From Cololabis saira (taxonomy: Eukaryota; Chordata; Actinopteri; Beloniformes; Belonidae): 64,000 nucleotides of DNA. The notes below the pieces were generated by a model. The model saw nothing but the letters and a program-made list of their open reading frames with translations. It did no database searches and was not told where the DNA came from. Both the position numbers and the translations under genes were made by a program. Below are positions 33,531 to 50,390 of the stretch, in pieces. The stretch is from contig NC_084599.1 in NCBI RefSeq assembly GCF_033807715.1, forward strand, positions 27,433,125-27,497,124, read 5' to 3'. Numbering within the stretch: the first letter of the stretch is position 1; each line of letters begins with the position of its first letter.

Positions 33531-36500
33531 TGTGTAAATATGTTACTGTAGCAGTCTCACAGGTGTTTGTGAAACTGTCACAACACGTCATCTGCTGATT
33601 TATGAAAGTGGCCATAATCAGCATTTTTTGGTGGTGAAGTGAAGCCACACAAAACCATCAACTAAGAGTTTTTTTGTAGTTACTGTAGCATTATTGTTGA
33701 TGGTTGCGGCTCATTTGTATGTGGTTTGGACATTGGACAACATTTTGTTTAGGCAGTGAAAACATTGTGGTTCGCCTTCAACCAGACACTCAACCATCAG
33801 ACAAGCTCCTTTTCTTGTGATTCACTGGACAACCTCTCCAAAAGTTGTGGTTTAGACATAAAAGAAACCTCCAGTCAAAATACATTAGTTTAAAAGTGTT
33901 TCTAGGTGCCATAAAAAGTTCATGCCCACCAGCACGAATATAGTAGTTCTTTTCTTTTCTAGTGACTATTCTTCTTTTGAATTTGCTCTGATTTAAATGA
34001 ACCCTGTGTACGTACTAGATAGTTTGTAACTATGTAGCTGGAAAAGACAAATCCTTTGTCTGTTTAACCGCATCACAAAAAGACAATAGAGGAGTCTGTT
34101 TCTTACCTAAATATTGCCCCTTACATCTTTGGTTTAAACGGACTCAAAGGGTAATGTTTCACTCTACAGGAGGTCATGACATCCACTTTTCCAATGAGCA
34201 AAACCACATGGCTTTAAGACATTAGTTAAAACAGAATCCTGTATTTGTAGTAAAAAAACAACAAGAAAAACGATTGTCATGTTCAATTTTAAAGCAATGT
34301 TATGCAATTTTGGGATCCTAATAAGTTTTTAATCTTTTGGCTTAATCCCTCTTACTTTCAGAGGGGTTGGCACAGTGGAGCGTTGCAGTCTGCATATTGA
34401 TTTGACACAGGTTTAACACCAACTGCGACACTTGGGAGAACATGCAAACCCACAACAGAAAGGCCCCCTGCTGGAAGTCAAACTGGGAGCTTTCCTGCAG
34501 GGAGGAAGCTGCTCCAACCACTCAGCGATCAAGGCTCCTGCATACAAATTAAGAAGTAATTTTAATCATTTCATTTGTGGATAAATTATGATTATCTAAA
34601 GCTATGATTGATTAAAAGATCCATGAATCCAGGCAAGGAATAGCTTCTTCTCTAATAAATTACATTTTATCAGGTTCTCTCAGGAGCAATAGCAAAGAAG
34701 ACAGATGATGCTTTTGAAAATGACATCAACCAAAAGTGGATATTAGCATCTGAGTAAAATGGAAAAATGACTTCCCATTAACGCTAATGGGAAACCACAG
34801 AAATGAATGTTTAGCGTAAAGACAGAGATTTCAAACCAACGGTGGAGGTAACTCGAGTAACTCAAATTGATTGACTTACTCACAGTCAATCAATTTCAAA
34901 ATTCAAATAAATTATTTAAAAAATCCGTCAATGAAAAGAAAAAAACTATCAGTGCCAATAAAGACCATTCACGGCAAACTGACTTTTGTTTTACATATTA
35001 TGCAAACGACTTTGAGTGCAGAAAATGGAAATAAATAAATGCTAATGGTCCCATATTAAATTGTTTAATCGTTTAGAAGGGATTGAATTTCTGTTGTTGG
35101 TTTATTTTTATATTGATCAAAACTGCTACAACCACAAGGGGCTGATTCCACAAATTTGACCCAAAAGGCTGTGGAATGAGTTGAAAAGATATGAAGGAAA
35201 AAAGCCTGACAAACCTTTTAAATGTCTGGTACATTCTTGCAGGTATTGACAAGAAAATCAGGAGAATCTTAAAACTTTCCTTTGTGCTGAACTAAAACTT
35301 ATAAACTGAAATAAAAATACTACTAATGAAAAAAAGCTATCTTTTTTTTTCTTTTAAAGTGGCTGAATGGGATGTTCTGCAGTGCTTGCTAGGTTTGAGG
35401 CTTACAATGTTATTGTTTCAAAACAGTTCTTTAAAAAAGGAGATAAAGAAAGATAGACAGGAAGAAAAATATATATTTTTGTAATTACACTATAGCATTT
35501 GAGTTTGGTCTTTCTCCACAATTCATCTCCACATCATATACCTTGTTGTAAACTTAAATTACAATGTGAAACTAAAATATATATAATAAAAACATTAAAA
35601 TATGTTTTGACTAATCATATATTTTGTGAGCAATTAAGATTAATCTTACCAACAAGTTTTCATTAATCCATCCAATGCATCTCTGTGGTCTTATTTGTCT
35701 TATTTGATTATCTACAGCAACACAAACAATAACTACCAGAAAAGGTGGAGAAGGTATCATATACGGTAAATCTCATCTCATAAAAACAAACGAGAAGAAA
35801 AAAAGTCCTCTATAACAACAAGCTATGTGCAGTAATCCTGGACCAACTCCACTCCCTTCCCCCAGTTGTGCTTTCTCTCCTCCAGCAGCTAAGATATTCA
35901 TCTGGACTTCTGACCACACTTCCTTTTGCTCAGCTCCCCCCTCCCCGGAAAACAAGGGGGGCGGGCTTTAGAAAGACAATATAGAAAATGACTTTTTTTA
36001 ACAGGAGAAAGGAGCTCACTGAAAAATATGCACTTTTCTTTTTTTGCTTTACCAATTCAACTTTTTTCCTTGTGCCATAATATGTGATGGACGAGTCTAG
36101 TCGAGTTCTACAAACAAACAAAAACAACCTGAATGTTTTGAATTGTAAACATGTGGTTTAGAGAACAGAAGAGCCAAAATGAGGGTTTGAATGTCTAACA
36201 AAAATGCTATATGGTCCTGCCCACTTCTAAACTCTCACTATCAGGGAGGTAGGACTTGATTAACATTAGTATTGTTGTACACTGGAACATTTTGTATAGC
36301 TTGATTTAAAGCCATTGACATCAGACTTTCAAAAGTTGGACACACTGGAAAAATCTGGACAGCAATAGCAGATGTTTTAAATCTATTTGATATAGGAACT
36401 AGCTTTAACAGAGATTTAAGTATCAAATAAGAAACAGATATACAGCACAGACACATATAGAGAGCAGATTTGTGCCTGCCCGGCCACATACTTGTAGCTA

Positions 36501-36534
36501 AGCACAGTTCTGACTCTTAGTTTGTTAGTTACGT
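33531..36534. other. Gene-poor spacer
   Basis: No gene recognised. 34430-34545 (AGAACATGCAAACCCACAAC, AGAAAGGCCCCCTGCTGG...) is a decayed relative of the SINE-like sequence at 37320-37530. Confidence 0.45.
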
Positions 36535-36537
36535 AAG

Positions 36538-36642
36538 GGATAATACCTGACGAGGTGTAAGTTATGAGAAATATATGGAACGGTTTGCCTCCGCTAAGTC
36601 CATATATTTATGACAATGTACACCTCGAAGGGCATTATTCCG
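36538..36642. repeat. Short hairpin-forming inverted repeat
   Basis: The arm GAGGTGTAAGTTATGAGAAA... at 36555 is repeated inverted at 36600-36629 (TCCATATATTTATGACAATG). The arms are imperfect. It directly adjoins the foldback element to its right, whose far end has a similar CAGGTGTAGGTTATAAG segment in inverse orientation. Confidence 0.6.
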
Positions 36643-37783
36643 CTTATACCACGGTCACTTACCAAAAAACATAAATATTAAATTAGTTATTCATGCTTTA
36701 ATGTGTTTTGTCAGTTGAAATCATTAGCTTTATAACAAGCCACAGCTGAGCGGCTGAGCGGACTATTTAATCTCTCGTCTGCAGCCGCTTGTTCGTTTAA
36801 AGTTTGCGGCTCGCAATCCTCGCCACTGCTTGCATTGGGAGATGATAAAATGTTGCTCCATTTTCGTCTCTCCTGTACTGATGGAGCCCAGTAAACCTGC
36901 AGGCTGCTTTCACAGCGATGACCTGTCACCGACATGATCTGGCGAGTTTCCAGCCCAACATCAGAGAGACGGCCGACAGCTGTGCTCCGGAGGCTATGTC
37001 ACCTCCTTGTGCCGTTTCTCCGATTTCTTTTCATTTTCTTTTTTTTTAATTTATTTTTATCCCCGATTTTTTTCCCATTTTTCATCACCCAGTGCTCCTA
37101 CCTAAGTGACAGTCCTGGGCATTGCTCCTCTCTACCAACCCCGGGAGGTCTCCTCCTTAACCTGAGGAGTGAGCAGGCCGCATCTTTTCACCAGACAGGG
37201 TGGGGCTTCTCCGGCCGGACGTAGCGCGTGGAAGGATCACGTTATTCCGGCCAGATCCTCCCCACCCCATCTGGCGCCCCGGCTGGCCAGAGGGGGCAGT
37301 ATAGCCCAGGACTGTGTGCATGTTTTTGTGAGGGTAGCTCACATTAGCTACCCAAGGGAGCACGGGGAGAAAATGTAAACTCCACACAGAAAGGCCCTTT
37401 CACCAACCCCACCAAAGTCATGGGGAAACTAACACGCACTTCAGCGCCCACAGCGTCCCCGGCGGGAATCGAACCCAGCTGTGTGCTGTGAGACGGCTGC
37501 ACTACCAGCTGCGCCTACGTGCCCCCTTCCTTTTCTTTTCCCTCCTCTTCTGCATCCCAGTTATCAAAGTTGTTAAATTCACCAAATAAATTAAAAGAAA
37601 TTACAAAATCACTCATGTCGCCGTCCTGCGGTAACTGGCTCTTCTTCTCTGAATCTCCGTTGCCGTGGTTACCACCTGGCAGTTGATCCAGCGCAATGAG
37701 GTTATCACTTATAACCTACACCTGCCAGCCAATCAGAATCGAGTATTCACACAGACCGTGGTATAAGAGGAGAATAAGTCACT
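36635..37783. mobile_element. Non-autonomous DNA element with CTTATACCACGGTC inverted ends
   Basis: Left end ATTATTCCGCTTATACCACGG (36636 on) matches, inverted, the right end GACCGTGGTATAAGAGGAG (37757 on). It contains a GC-richer body, and a SINE-like sequence at 37320-37530. Target duplication not determined. Confidence 0.6.
37320..37530 (-). mobile_element. tRNA-derived SINE-like sequence
   Basis: On the minus strand it reads as an A-box-like start then GGGTTCGATTCCCGCCGGGG, a Pol III B box, followed by CCTTTCTGTGTGGAGTTTAC and CTCCCCGTGCTCCC. This head is widespread in fish genomes. Not a functional tRNA gene: there is no full cloverleaf. Confidence 0.6.
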
Positions 37784-38471
37784 GGTGGGCTGACAAATAC
37801 TGCTATACAATACAGAGTTTCTATTGTTTTTTTCCCCAATTGTCCATTGAAACCTTTTTTTTTGTATTTATTATAGCACAAACCAACCAACTCTTCATTT
37901 AACCATTTAAAACTCCAAACTGTTTGTTCAATTCATAAACCAAGGTAAATAAAATAAAAGTCTATTGGCACTATTAGGAGGTCCTGGTGAGCAACAGCCC
38001 TACACATTTTAACCTCACACTGTCATATTGTTGCTGTTCTGTTGCCAGGCAACCAGCAGTAACCTATAAGCAGAGAGTCATGCATTGCTGCGAATTCAGG
38101 ATACAACAGGGTTTTCTACTGGCTAACTTTGATGTTTAAATACCTGTAAGACAGAATGATTAAATATGTTTGAAACACAAGTAAACAGCAAGGTTGACTA
38201 GCATAGCATAAACAGCCTCTGCATTTCTTCCCGATTAGAGCATGGGAATACAACTGTGTCAATGATCATACCGTGACACGCTCTGAGATTCATCCAGAGG
38301 GGTTAACATGAGTTTTCAAACACTCCGAAACCAAATAAAAATCCCAGTGAAGGATGTGCCACTTTTGACAGTCTGTTTGGAGTCTTGCTTACATGCTGTT
38401 TTGTTTTGCTCTTCATGTCTATTTATTCAAATTCTTTGTATACATCAGATTTTAGTTGGAAATATTTTTCT

Positions 38472-38992
38472 CTGGCTGCGTCCGAAATTGCATACTTCCA
38501 TCCTAATGAGTATGCAAAATGAGTATGCAAGATTTTTTAATGCCTCCGAAACATTAGTACATACTCAATAGTGTGCGCTATCCATACTCATTACGGAGAA
38601 ATTTATGAGTGTGGATTGATGGACACTAGCTAAGCAGAAACTTCCCACAATGCAATGCAGCAGCGTTTGGTTGCTAAGTGATACGTATATGTCATAAGTA
38701 TAATATTAAGTATAATAATCTTATTATATAATATTAATATTATAATATTCGTATTTAATAATATTATATAATGTCATCTTGTTTCAGCCAGAATAAAACG
38801 GGAAATAGCGGAGCGCTGCTACGCTGCTACTGCTGCTGTGACACGTCACTTCCTCCCAACGGCAGGAAGTGACGTGTGCGCTCTTAATAGTACGTCCGAA
38901 TTAATGCACACTACTGATATTTAATCAAAAGTGTGCCGAATTTAAGTATACTTTTTAGTATATACTGTTTAGTATGGCATTTCATCCTGTCT
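38472..38992. mobile_element. Decayed MITE-like repeat
   Basis: Begins TGGCTGCGTCCGAAATTGCA and ends with a diverged inverted match (AGTATGGCATTTCATCCTGTC). The TACATACTCA/AGTATAC subterminal repeats fit a common fish MITE. ATATT-rich core at 38700-38775. Confidence 0.5.
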
Positions 38993-44510
<5,518 letters not shown>

Positions 44511-44582
44511 GATAGATAGATAGATCGATAGATAAACTTAGATATATACTTTATTTATCCCAAGCTGGGAAATTGTAGTTGA
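44511..44582. repeat. (GATA)n with LINE-like tail
   Basis: Five to six GATA units followed by ACTTTATTTATCCCAAGCTG and GGAAATTGTA, a sequence found at the 3' ends of common fish retrotransposons. Confidence 0.6.
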
Positions 44583-47500
44583 TGGTGCTATGATGACATC
44601 TTGCTTTCATAACAAAGGCGTCATCTGGCAAGATTTTCTTCTACTGTATAAGGTTGAAGACAAAGGGATTTTGGTAATATTTACATGTGTGACGACTGAA
44701 AATCTTTCACATTTTCCACAGAATAATTAGCCATGTCTAGCCACGGTAATTTACTTAGCAAAAATGCTCTCTTATGAAATGGGTCTGGTACCCCTCCCGT
44801 TCACAGCCATTTCCATTACCATCCATTTCTACAAATTTGGCTCGCCTGTTCTGTCCAGTAAGGTGTGCATTTTTGGAAATAAGAATGAAACCTTTGCAAT
44901 ACAGACTGTAGAAGAACCGTGAGTGCTGCATAATGTGAAATTGGGTGGAGATAAAGATGGGAAAGCTGGACAATATACTCATCGTTGGGTCTGTGATGTC
45001 ACAAATCACTGCAAATCAGAACAGAATAACTGAATGACTCAGGCCGCCCTAATTAAATAACTAATAAGGTTGTCTTAAGTTGGAGTTTTTTTTTATCACT
45101 TCATACCACAACATATGTTCTTAAGCCTAGAAAAATTACTTTTCAAAATATATTTTTCAAATATATGCCTTTTCAACTTTTTGTGTGAGTTAATTGTTCT
45201 ATGTTTTAGGCAAAATAGACTATATAGGTACTATAATGCTATCTTATGTTATAACAGGACCTAAGGTTGATGAATTTGTTTCCAAATTTTGTTTCAAAAG
45301 GTGCACAAAGTTTTAAAGCCAATCATAAAAGACACCGTGAAAGAAGTGGGAATGACCAGCAGTGGTGCAATGCATCCATCTAAAATTTAGTGTTTAAAAA
45401 TAGCTGCTAGGACTGGGGTGAGAAGACCACTGGAATTTGTGGAAACTTGTAAAGAATCAAAAAAGTCTGAATACATGTCCTTCAACAGTTGTGCAGAGCA
45501 AGTGATGAATCCATGTTCACATAATCTTGGTTCGGCCACGCAACCAAGTCTAGAGAAGTGCAAAACTGAGTTTGCAGCATTAGCGGCGGCAGATTCCAGC
45601 TCGTCCCGTAAAGAGCACATGAAGGACATAGTGGTGGTGATTCTCTTTTCATATGTGGTAAACTCAAGTGAATCTAGCATTTAGCAAACGCCCTCTTTTT
45701 ATTGGCGTTTGTATTTGTGGGCTCGGGCTGGTATGGCTGAGTTTGCAATGTGCAAATCTGGATTGACCAGGAGATGCTGACCACATCTAGCTCCGGTAGA
45801 GGGCTCCGTCTGTGTTGCTTGATCTAAAATTGCAATGCATTGTAATTAGTTTTTGTCCTAAACTCAATTTCTCAGCTTCTCACGCTACTGGAGTGTGAAA
45901 TTGTTCTGCTCAAATGTACATGTGTACAAGGAGGCTTTAATGGTTCCCGTGCAGATGGTTTCATAAATCCTTGATCATTATGGTGGAACTCACATGAGAG
46001 CCCAACAGAACAGATAATAATGTAGGGTTTTATTCACTGCCATGGTTCCTATGCTCTGCTTTCGACTACGGAAACATTATCTGTAAAGTAATGGACCCAT
46101 TCGCTTGATGAACTGAATGTTTCATATGACATTTGAGACCAAAGTCTAAATGAGTTTTGTCTAATAGCTATAGAAAAATGGTTTACCCCGACATGAAGCA
46201 CATTTTGAAGACGTTTCCGTCAGAGTTTACAGCTCTTGCAAACCATAAACTGAATGGCGGCTGTTTGTAACTAGAACGGAGCCATTATATAACAGTAGTA
46301 CCAGTGACATTCCTTGTCCTTGTACGGGCACGGGAAGGAAAAAACCAAAACACTTTAACAAGACATCCGCAAATTCCTCTTAAGTGCTAACCCAAATACA
46401 CAACAGTACAAACTGGATCAAACATGTCATGTAAGACTAATCCAAGAGGCAAATAAGAGCAGGAAAATATTGCCCCATGTGCAGGATTTATGTGCAGCCT
46501 AAGGTCCATTTACTCTTCTTAAATCAGGCATCCTTACCCAGAAGAGTTGCATTAAAGATCATATGAACTGGGGTTTATGACAATATGTTTGAGCTTCAAG
46601 AGAACAGAAGATCAGACAGAAAGCTTTAAAAGATTGTGGAAAAAGCTGAGCAGTAATCAGCCAAAAACATTTCAAATTTGTTTGTGCTAAATTTCTACAT
46701 TAAAAACATAGACAACAATCAAGCACAACAAAATTGCAACCAACTCAGATCAAACAGCTGTCTTTGGTTGAAACAACTACTGTTTATCTTGCTGTTATTA
46801 TGTGTTTTTCCTTAGATTAAAAAGGGCAAATATAACCAAGAGGAAATGAGAGGAGGAAAGAACAGTGTACAAATATTGATGAAACTGAAAACTTTAGATG
46901 AGAAAGAACAGTGGACAAAAGAGGAGCGAGGTGGAGGGGAGGGGGGGGACGGTGTTTGGAAAGTAGAGAGAGGAAACTGCCTTTCCTCTCAAACAGGAGC
47001 TGGTGTTTAATAGCGGCAATCACTCAGAGGTAAAGCTCAGGCTGCATAAGGAGACGGCAGAAAGGAACCAGAGAACATAAGACAGATTATATGAAATAAC
47101 CAGCCATGAACATGAGTCATGTCACAGCACAGTTTTGAAATGCCACCGTTTATTGCTGACAGATGTTTGAACATGCAGTTCACCGCCAGGGCCTGGTGTG
47201 TTTTTAAATATTACCTAATCTGGCAGTACAATGGCTTTTCATTTTACCTAGTAAAAGCTGTTAGTGTTCCCAGCTGTGAGCACCACTAGGACATTATAGT
47301 GGTCTATTAGCATAGAGAAAGTAAGATCCTGTGGAGAAGACTGCACTTCAGTACATCTCATCGTCAACGTTAATTTGTCACCACGGTGATGAAATACCAC
47401 GTAATATCCTGCAGGTGGCAGCAAAGCCCTTTAACAGTTTCTCCCCCACTTTTTGATATTTACGATCCAATATTTTCACATTTTCCAGTTTTACACATAT

Positions 47501-48680
47501 ATATTTGAACCGTTAACATTTCTAAATCATCTACCGGCTCATTTCAGCCCACCGGAGTGTCCTCAACCTGTTCTCCAGCTGTGAGTGGTGACGCTCAAGT
47601 GACAATGATTTGACAAGTTGATGTAGCCGAATCATCTCTTGAGCTTTGAATATAGTGCAAGCGATCTAAGCCGTAAGGGAAGATTCTGCTGCCTGTACAT
47701 CTTATTTATTGGTGATCCATGGCTGCTCAAGTGCATCCTCAAAGAAGAGCTGTGCTTCCTTCCCGGTGAATCAGTAGGCATGTGGCACGGCAGCCCTTTG
47801 ACACCTGTATGGTTCTGGCTGTTGTTCAAATGCCGGTAAATCTCCTCTTATAAATGGCAGTCATAAACATCTAATGGTCTGCCATGAATATTTTAGAGCC
47901 CTGAATATCATACAGAAATGACCTCTGGAAAACTACACTCCTAACAAGACACATCTCAGACGGATAACCTCCCCAGCTGGTGCAACACAAGGCCCCCTGT
48001 TCTGGTTCTTTGGCTTCTTTCGTGGCATGATTGGATTGATTTGTCATTTGCAACAGAAAGAGCTTGGCCACGGGGCTGTGGATAATCCAATTTATCGCTT
48101 TGCCATTTATTACAAAATTCTGTGGCTTTTGGGTCCACTGTCACATCGATTCGTTGATTGCTTGCTTAGCTGGGTCCTAATGAGGCGCTGTCTGAATCAC
48201 TGCATAATCGCCGCCCTAATTCACTTTGCCTACCCTCACGCTCGGTCTGCTGGCTCGCCACTATTAGAACAGAATGAACTGAAACATCTCTTCGAACAGA
48301 CAATTAGTAACATCTTCCTTGAAATAGGGAGTCATCCTGTGTATATTACCCTTTTTTTAATCACAAAAAGGCAATTCCCTTGCTACTTAGCAGAATGTTG
48401 TCAGGTTGCAGCGCAAGCTGATGATCCATTATGCTGAGGGACATCATCATCAACTGATCCGCATGAAAGTCCAATATGGATACGAGAGAGTGAAGGAGCT
48501 CGATTGTGGATAATTTTGTGGGATACTTCACCATTCTATTAGTGAACAATGACCACAGAAACCTCAGTTCGGAACATCAGGAATTCTGATGGTGAGCTGA
48601 TCTACCAGCTACTCAAAATGAGCGGCATGGAGAAAAAGCTTTCAACTTCTACACCAACTCAAACCTCATAAATAGTAATT
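44583..48680. other. Gene-poor spacer with possible conserved non-coding sequence
   Basis: No coding exon recognised. The part 47630-48300 is non-repetitive, less AT-rich than its surroundings, and carries homeobox-type TAAT motifs (CCTAATGAGG, CCCTAATTCAC). It could be a conserved element; without alignment this is a guess. Confidence 0.35.
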
Positions 48681-48940
48681 CTCTGAATTGCCTCCAGCTG
48701 ATCCAAAATGCAGCAGCGCGAATGCTGACAGGAATCAGCAAGAGAGACCACGTCTCTTCTATGTTAGCCTCCCTCCATCGGCACTCCATAACATTTAGAA
48801 TCCAATTAATAATTCTATTATTTGAGTATAAAGCTTGAAACGGCCTAGCTCCGCGATATTTGTACCATCTGATAGTGCCTTACATCCCTAATAGAGTTCT
48901 CCGTTCTCAGAGTGCAGGTTTACTCGTATAGTTCCTAGAG

Positions 48941-49164
48941 CATGGGTGTGGGGATCCAGTCCTCGAGGGCCGGTGTCCTGCATGTTTTAGATGTCTCCTT
49001 GCATCAACACACCTGATTGAAATGAATGGTCGTCACCAGCTTGTCATCAAGGTCTGGACAGCTCTGTTGGTGTCACAGCTCCTTTCATCACGGCGTGCTG
49101 AAGCAGGGAAGCATCTGAAACATGCAGGATTGCGGCCCTCGAGGACTGGATCCCGACACCCCTG
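48941..49164. mobile_element. 224-bp hAT MITE inserted in the L2 ORF
   Basis: Ends CATGGGTGTGGGGATCC and GGATCCCGACACCCCTG, flanked by a perfect 8-bp duplication TCCTAGAG (48933-48940 and 49165-49172). Contains the CCTGCATGTTTTAGATGTCT / AACATGCAGGA inverted segments of this fish family. Confidence 0.92.
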
Positions 49165-49458
49165 TCCTAGAGTATCCAAATGCAGATTTGGAGGGCGGGT
49201 CTTCTGCTCAGGCACCATCAGGCACCATTACTATGGAACCAACTACCAGTTTGGGTTAAGGAGACTGACACCACCTTCACCTTTAAAACCAAACTTAAAA
49301 TGTTTTTTGTTTAGTAAAGCCTATAGTTGGTGTAAACTCTAGATTGTTAGGGCCAGTAGTCAAAGCTGCAGCTACAGGACAAGACTACAGCAGCTCGTGT
49401 TAAACATAGCTTCATCCTACATATGCTGCTACAGACCTACGCTGTAGGGGCACAACAA

Positions 49459-50169
49459 CAGAGGTGTCAAAAGTATTCACATTCATTACTCAGGTAGAAG
49501 TATAGATACTAGAGTTTAAAAATACTCCTGTAGAAGTTGAAGTATCAACTCAAGTTTTTTACTCAAGTAAAAGTATAAAAGTACTGGTTTCAAAACTACT
49601 TAAAGTATAAAAGTAAAAGTAATGTAAGGGGGAAAAAGCCGTTAAGGACAAAAGCCATTGAAAATGAATGCATCTTAGTATAATGCAAATATATTAAAGA
49701 ACCATATATGTGTACTATTGAGCATTAACATGTGTTTCAGAGAGCAGGAGATATGATGACTAGTTGCCTATAAGTATTGTAATGGTGCAAAAAGTCAAAC
49801 TTCAGAGGCATGTTATCATTTATCCTAACCTTTATTGGAATGTACATCCAAGTTTAGTTGCAGGAATCTGAGGGAACGGATGTAAGAACAAAACTGGACA
49901 AGAACATCTGAAACAACCACAACCAAATTCACTCTATCCGGATGGAGCAATTTAACTGGATAGTTTTTTTTTAAAGGCCAAAATGAAATAGAGTAACGAG
50001 GCTGTTTTTAAAATGTAAGGAGTAAAAAGTACAGATAATTGCGTGAAAATGTAAGGAGTAAAAGTAAAAAGTCGTCTGAAAAATAATCACTCCAGTGAAG
50101 TATAGATAACCAAAATTTCTACTTAAGTAAGGTAACGAAGTATTTGTACTTCGTTACTTGACACCTTTG
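49459..50169. mobile_element. 711-bp hAT element inserted in the L2 3' region
   Basis: Ends CAGAGGTGTCAAAAGTA and TACTTGACACCTTTG, flanked by CACAACAA (49451-49458) and CACACCAA (50170-50177), an 8-bp duplication with one mismatch. Subterminal AAGTA/TACTT repeats are dense on both sides, a recognised trait of this group. No transposase. Confidence 0.88.
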
Positions 50170-50390
50170 CACACCAACATGATCCAGTGAGCGATGCTCC
50201 TCACCTCTTTTCCTCTCCTCTTCTTTCCTTTCTTAAGCTCAATCCACAGTTATTAATTAGAAATATCTCGTAAGTATAATTTCTCTCCATTGTTCTTGTA
50301 GTTTGTTGTGCTGGTCTGCCCTCTCTTGTCTCTTCTGTATATGTTAACCAGGGCTGCATGCTGCCCTGTAGTCGCATTGAATTGAATACA

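Larger units (their letters stand above)
48680..50390 (+). mobile_element. L2-type LINE (ORF2 C-terminus and 3' UTR) split by two hAT insertions
   Basis: Reads LQLIQNAAARMLTGISKRDH, then VSSMLASLHRHSITFRIQLI, NGLAPRYLY and PYIPNRVLRSQSAG, the recognisable C-terminal part of an L2-type reverse transcriptase ORF, with stop codons. It resumes at 49173 after the first hAT insertion (TATGGAACCAACTACC) and again at 50178 after the second, with the 3' UTR stretch TTTGTTGTGCTGGTCTGCCC and tail CATTGAATTGAATACA. Defective. Confidence 0.8.

Noticed and set aside
37320..37530. Functional tRNA gene
   Set aside because: A B box is present but no complete cloverleaf; it matches a dispersed SINE-like head.
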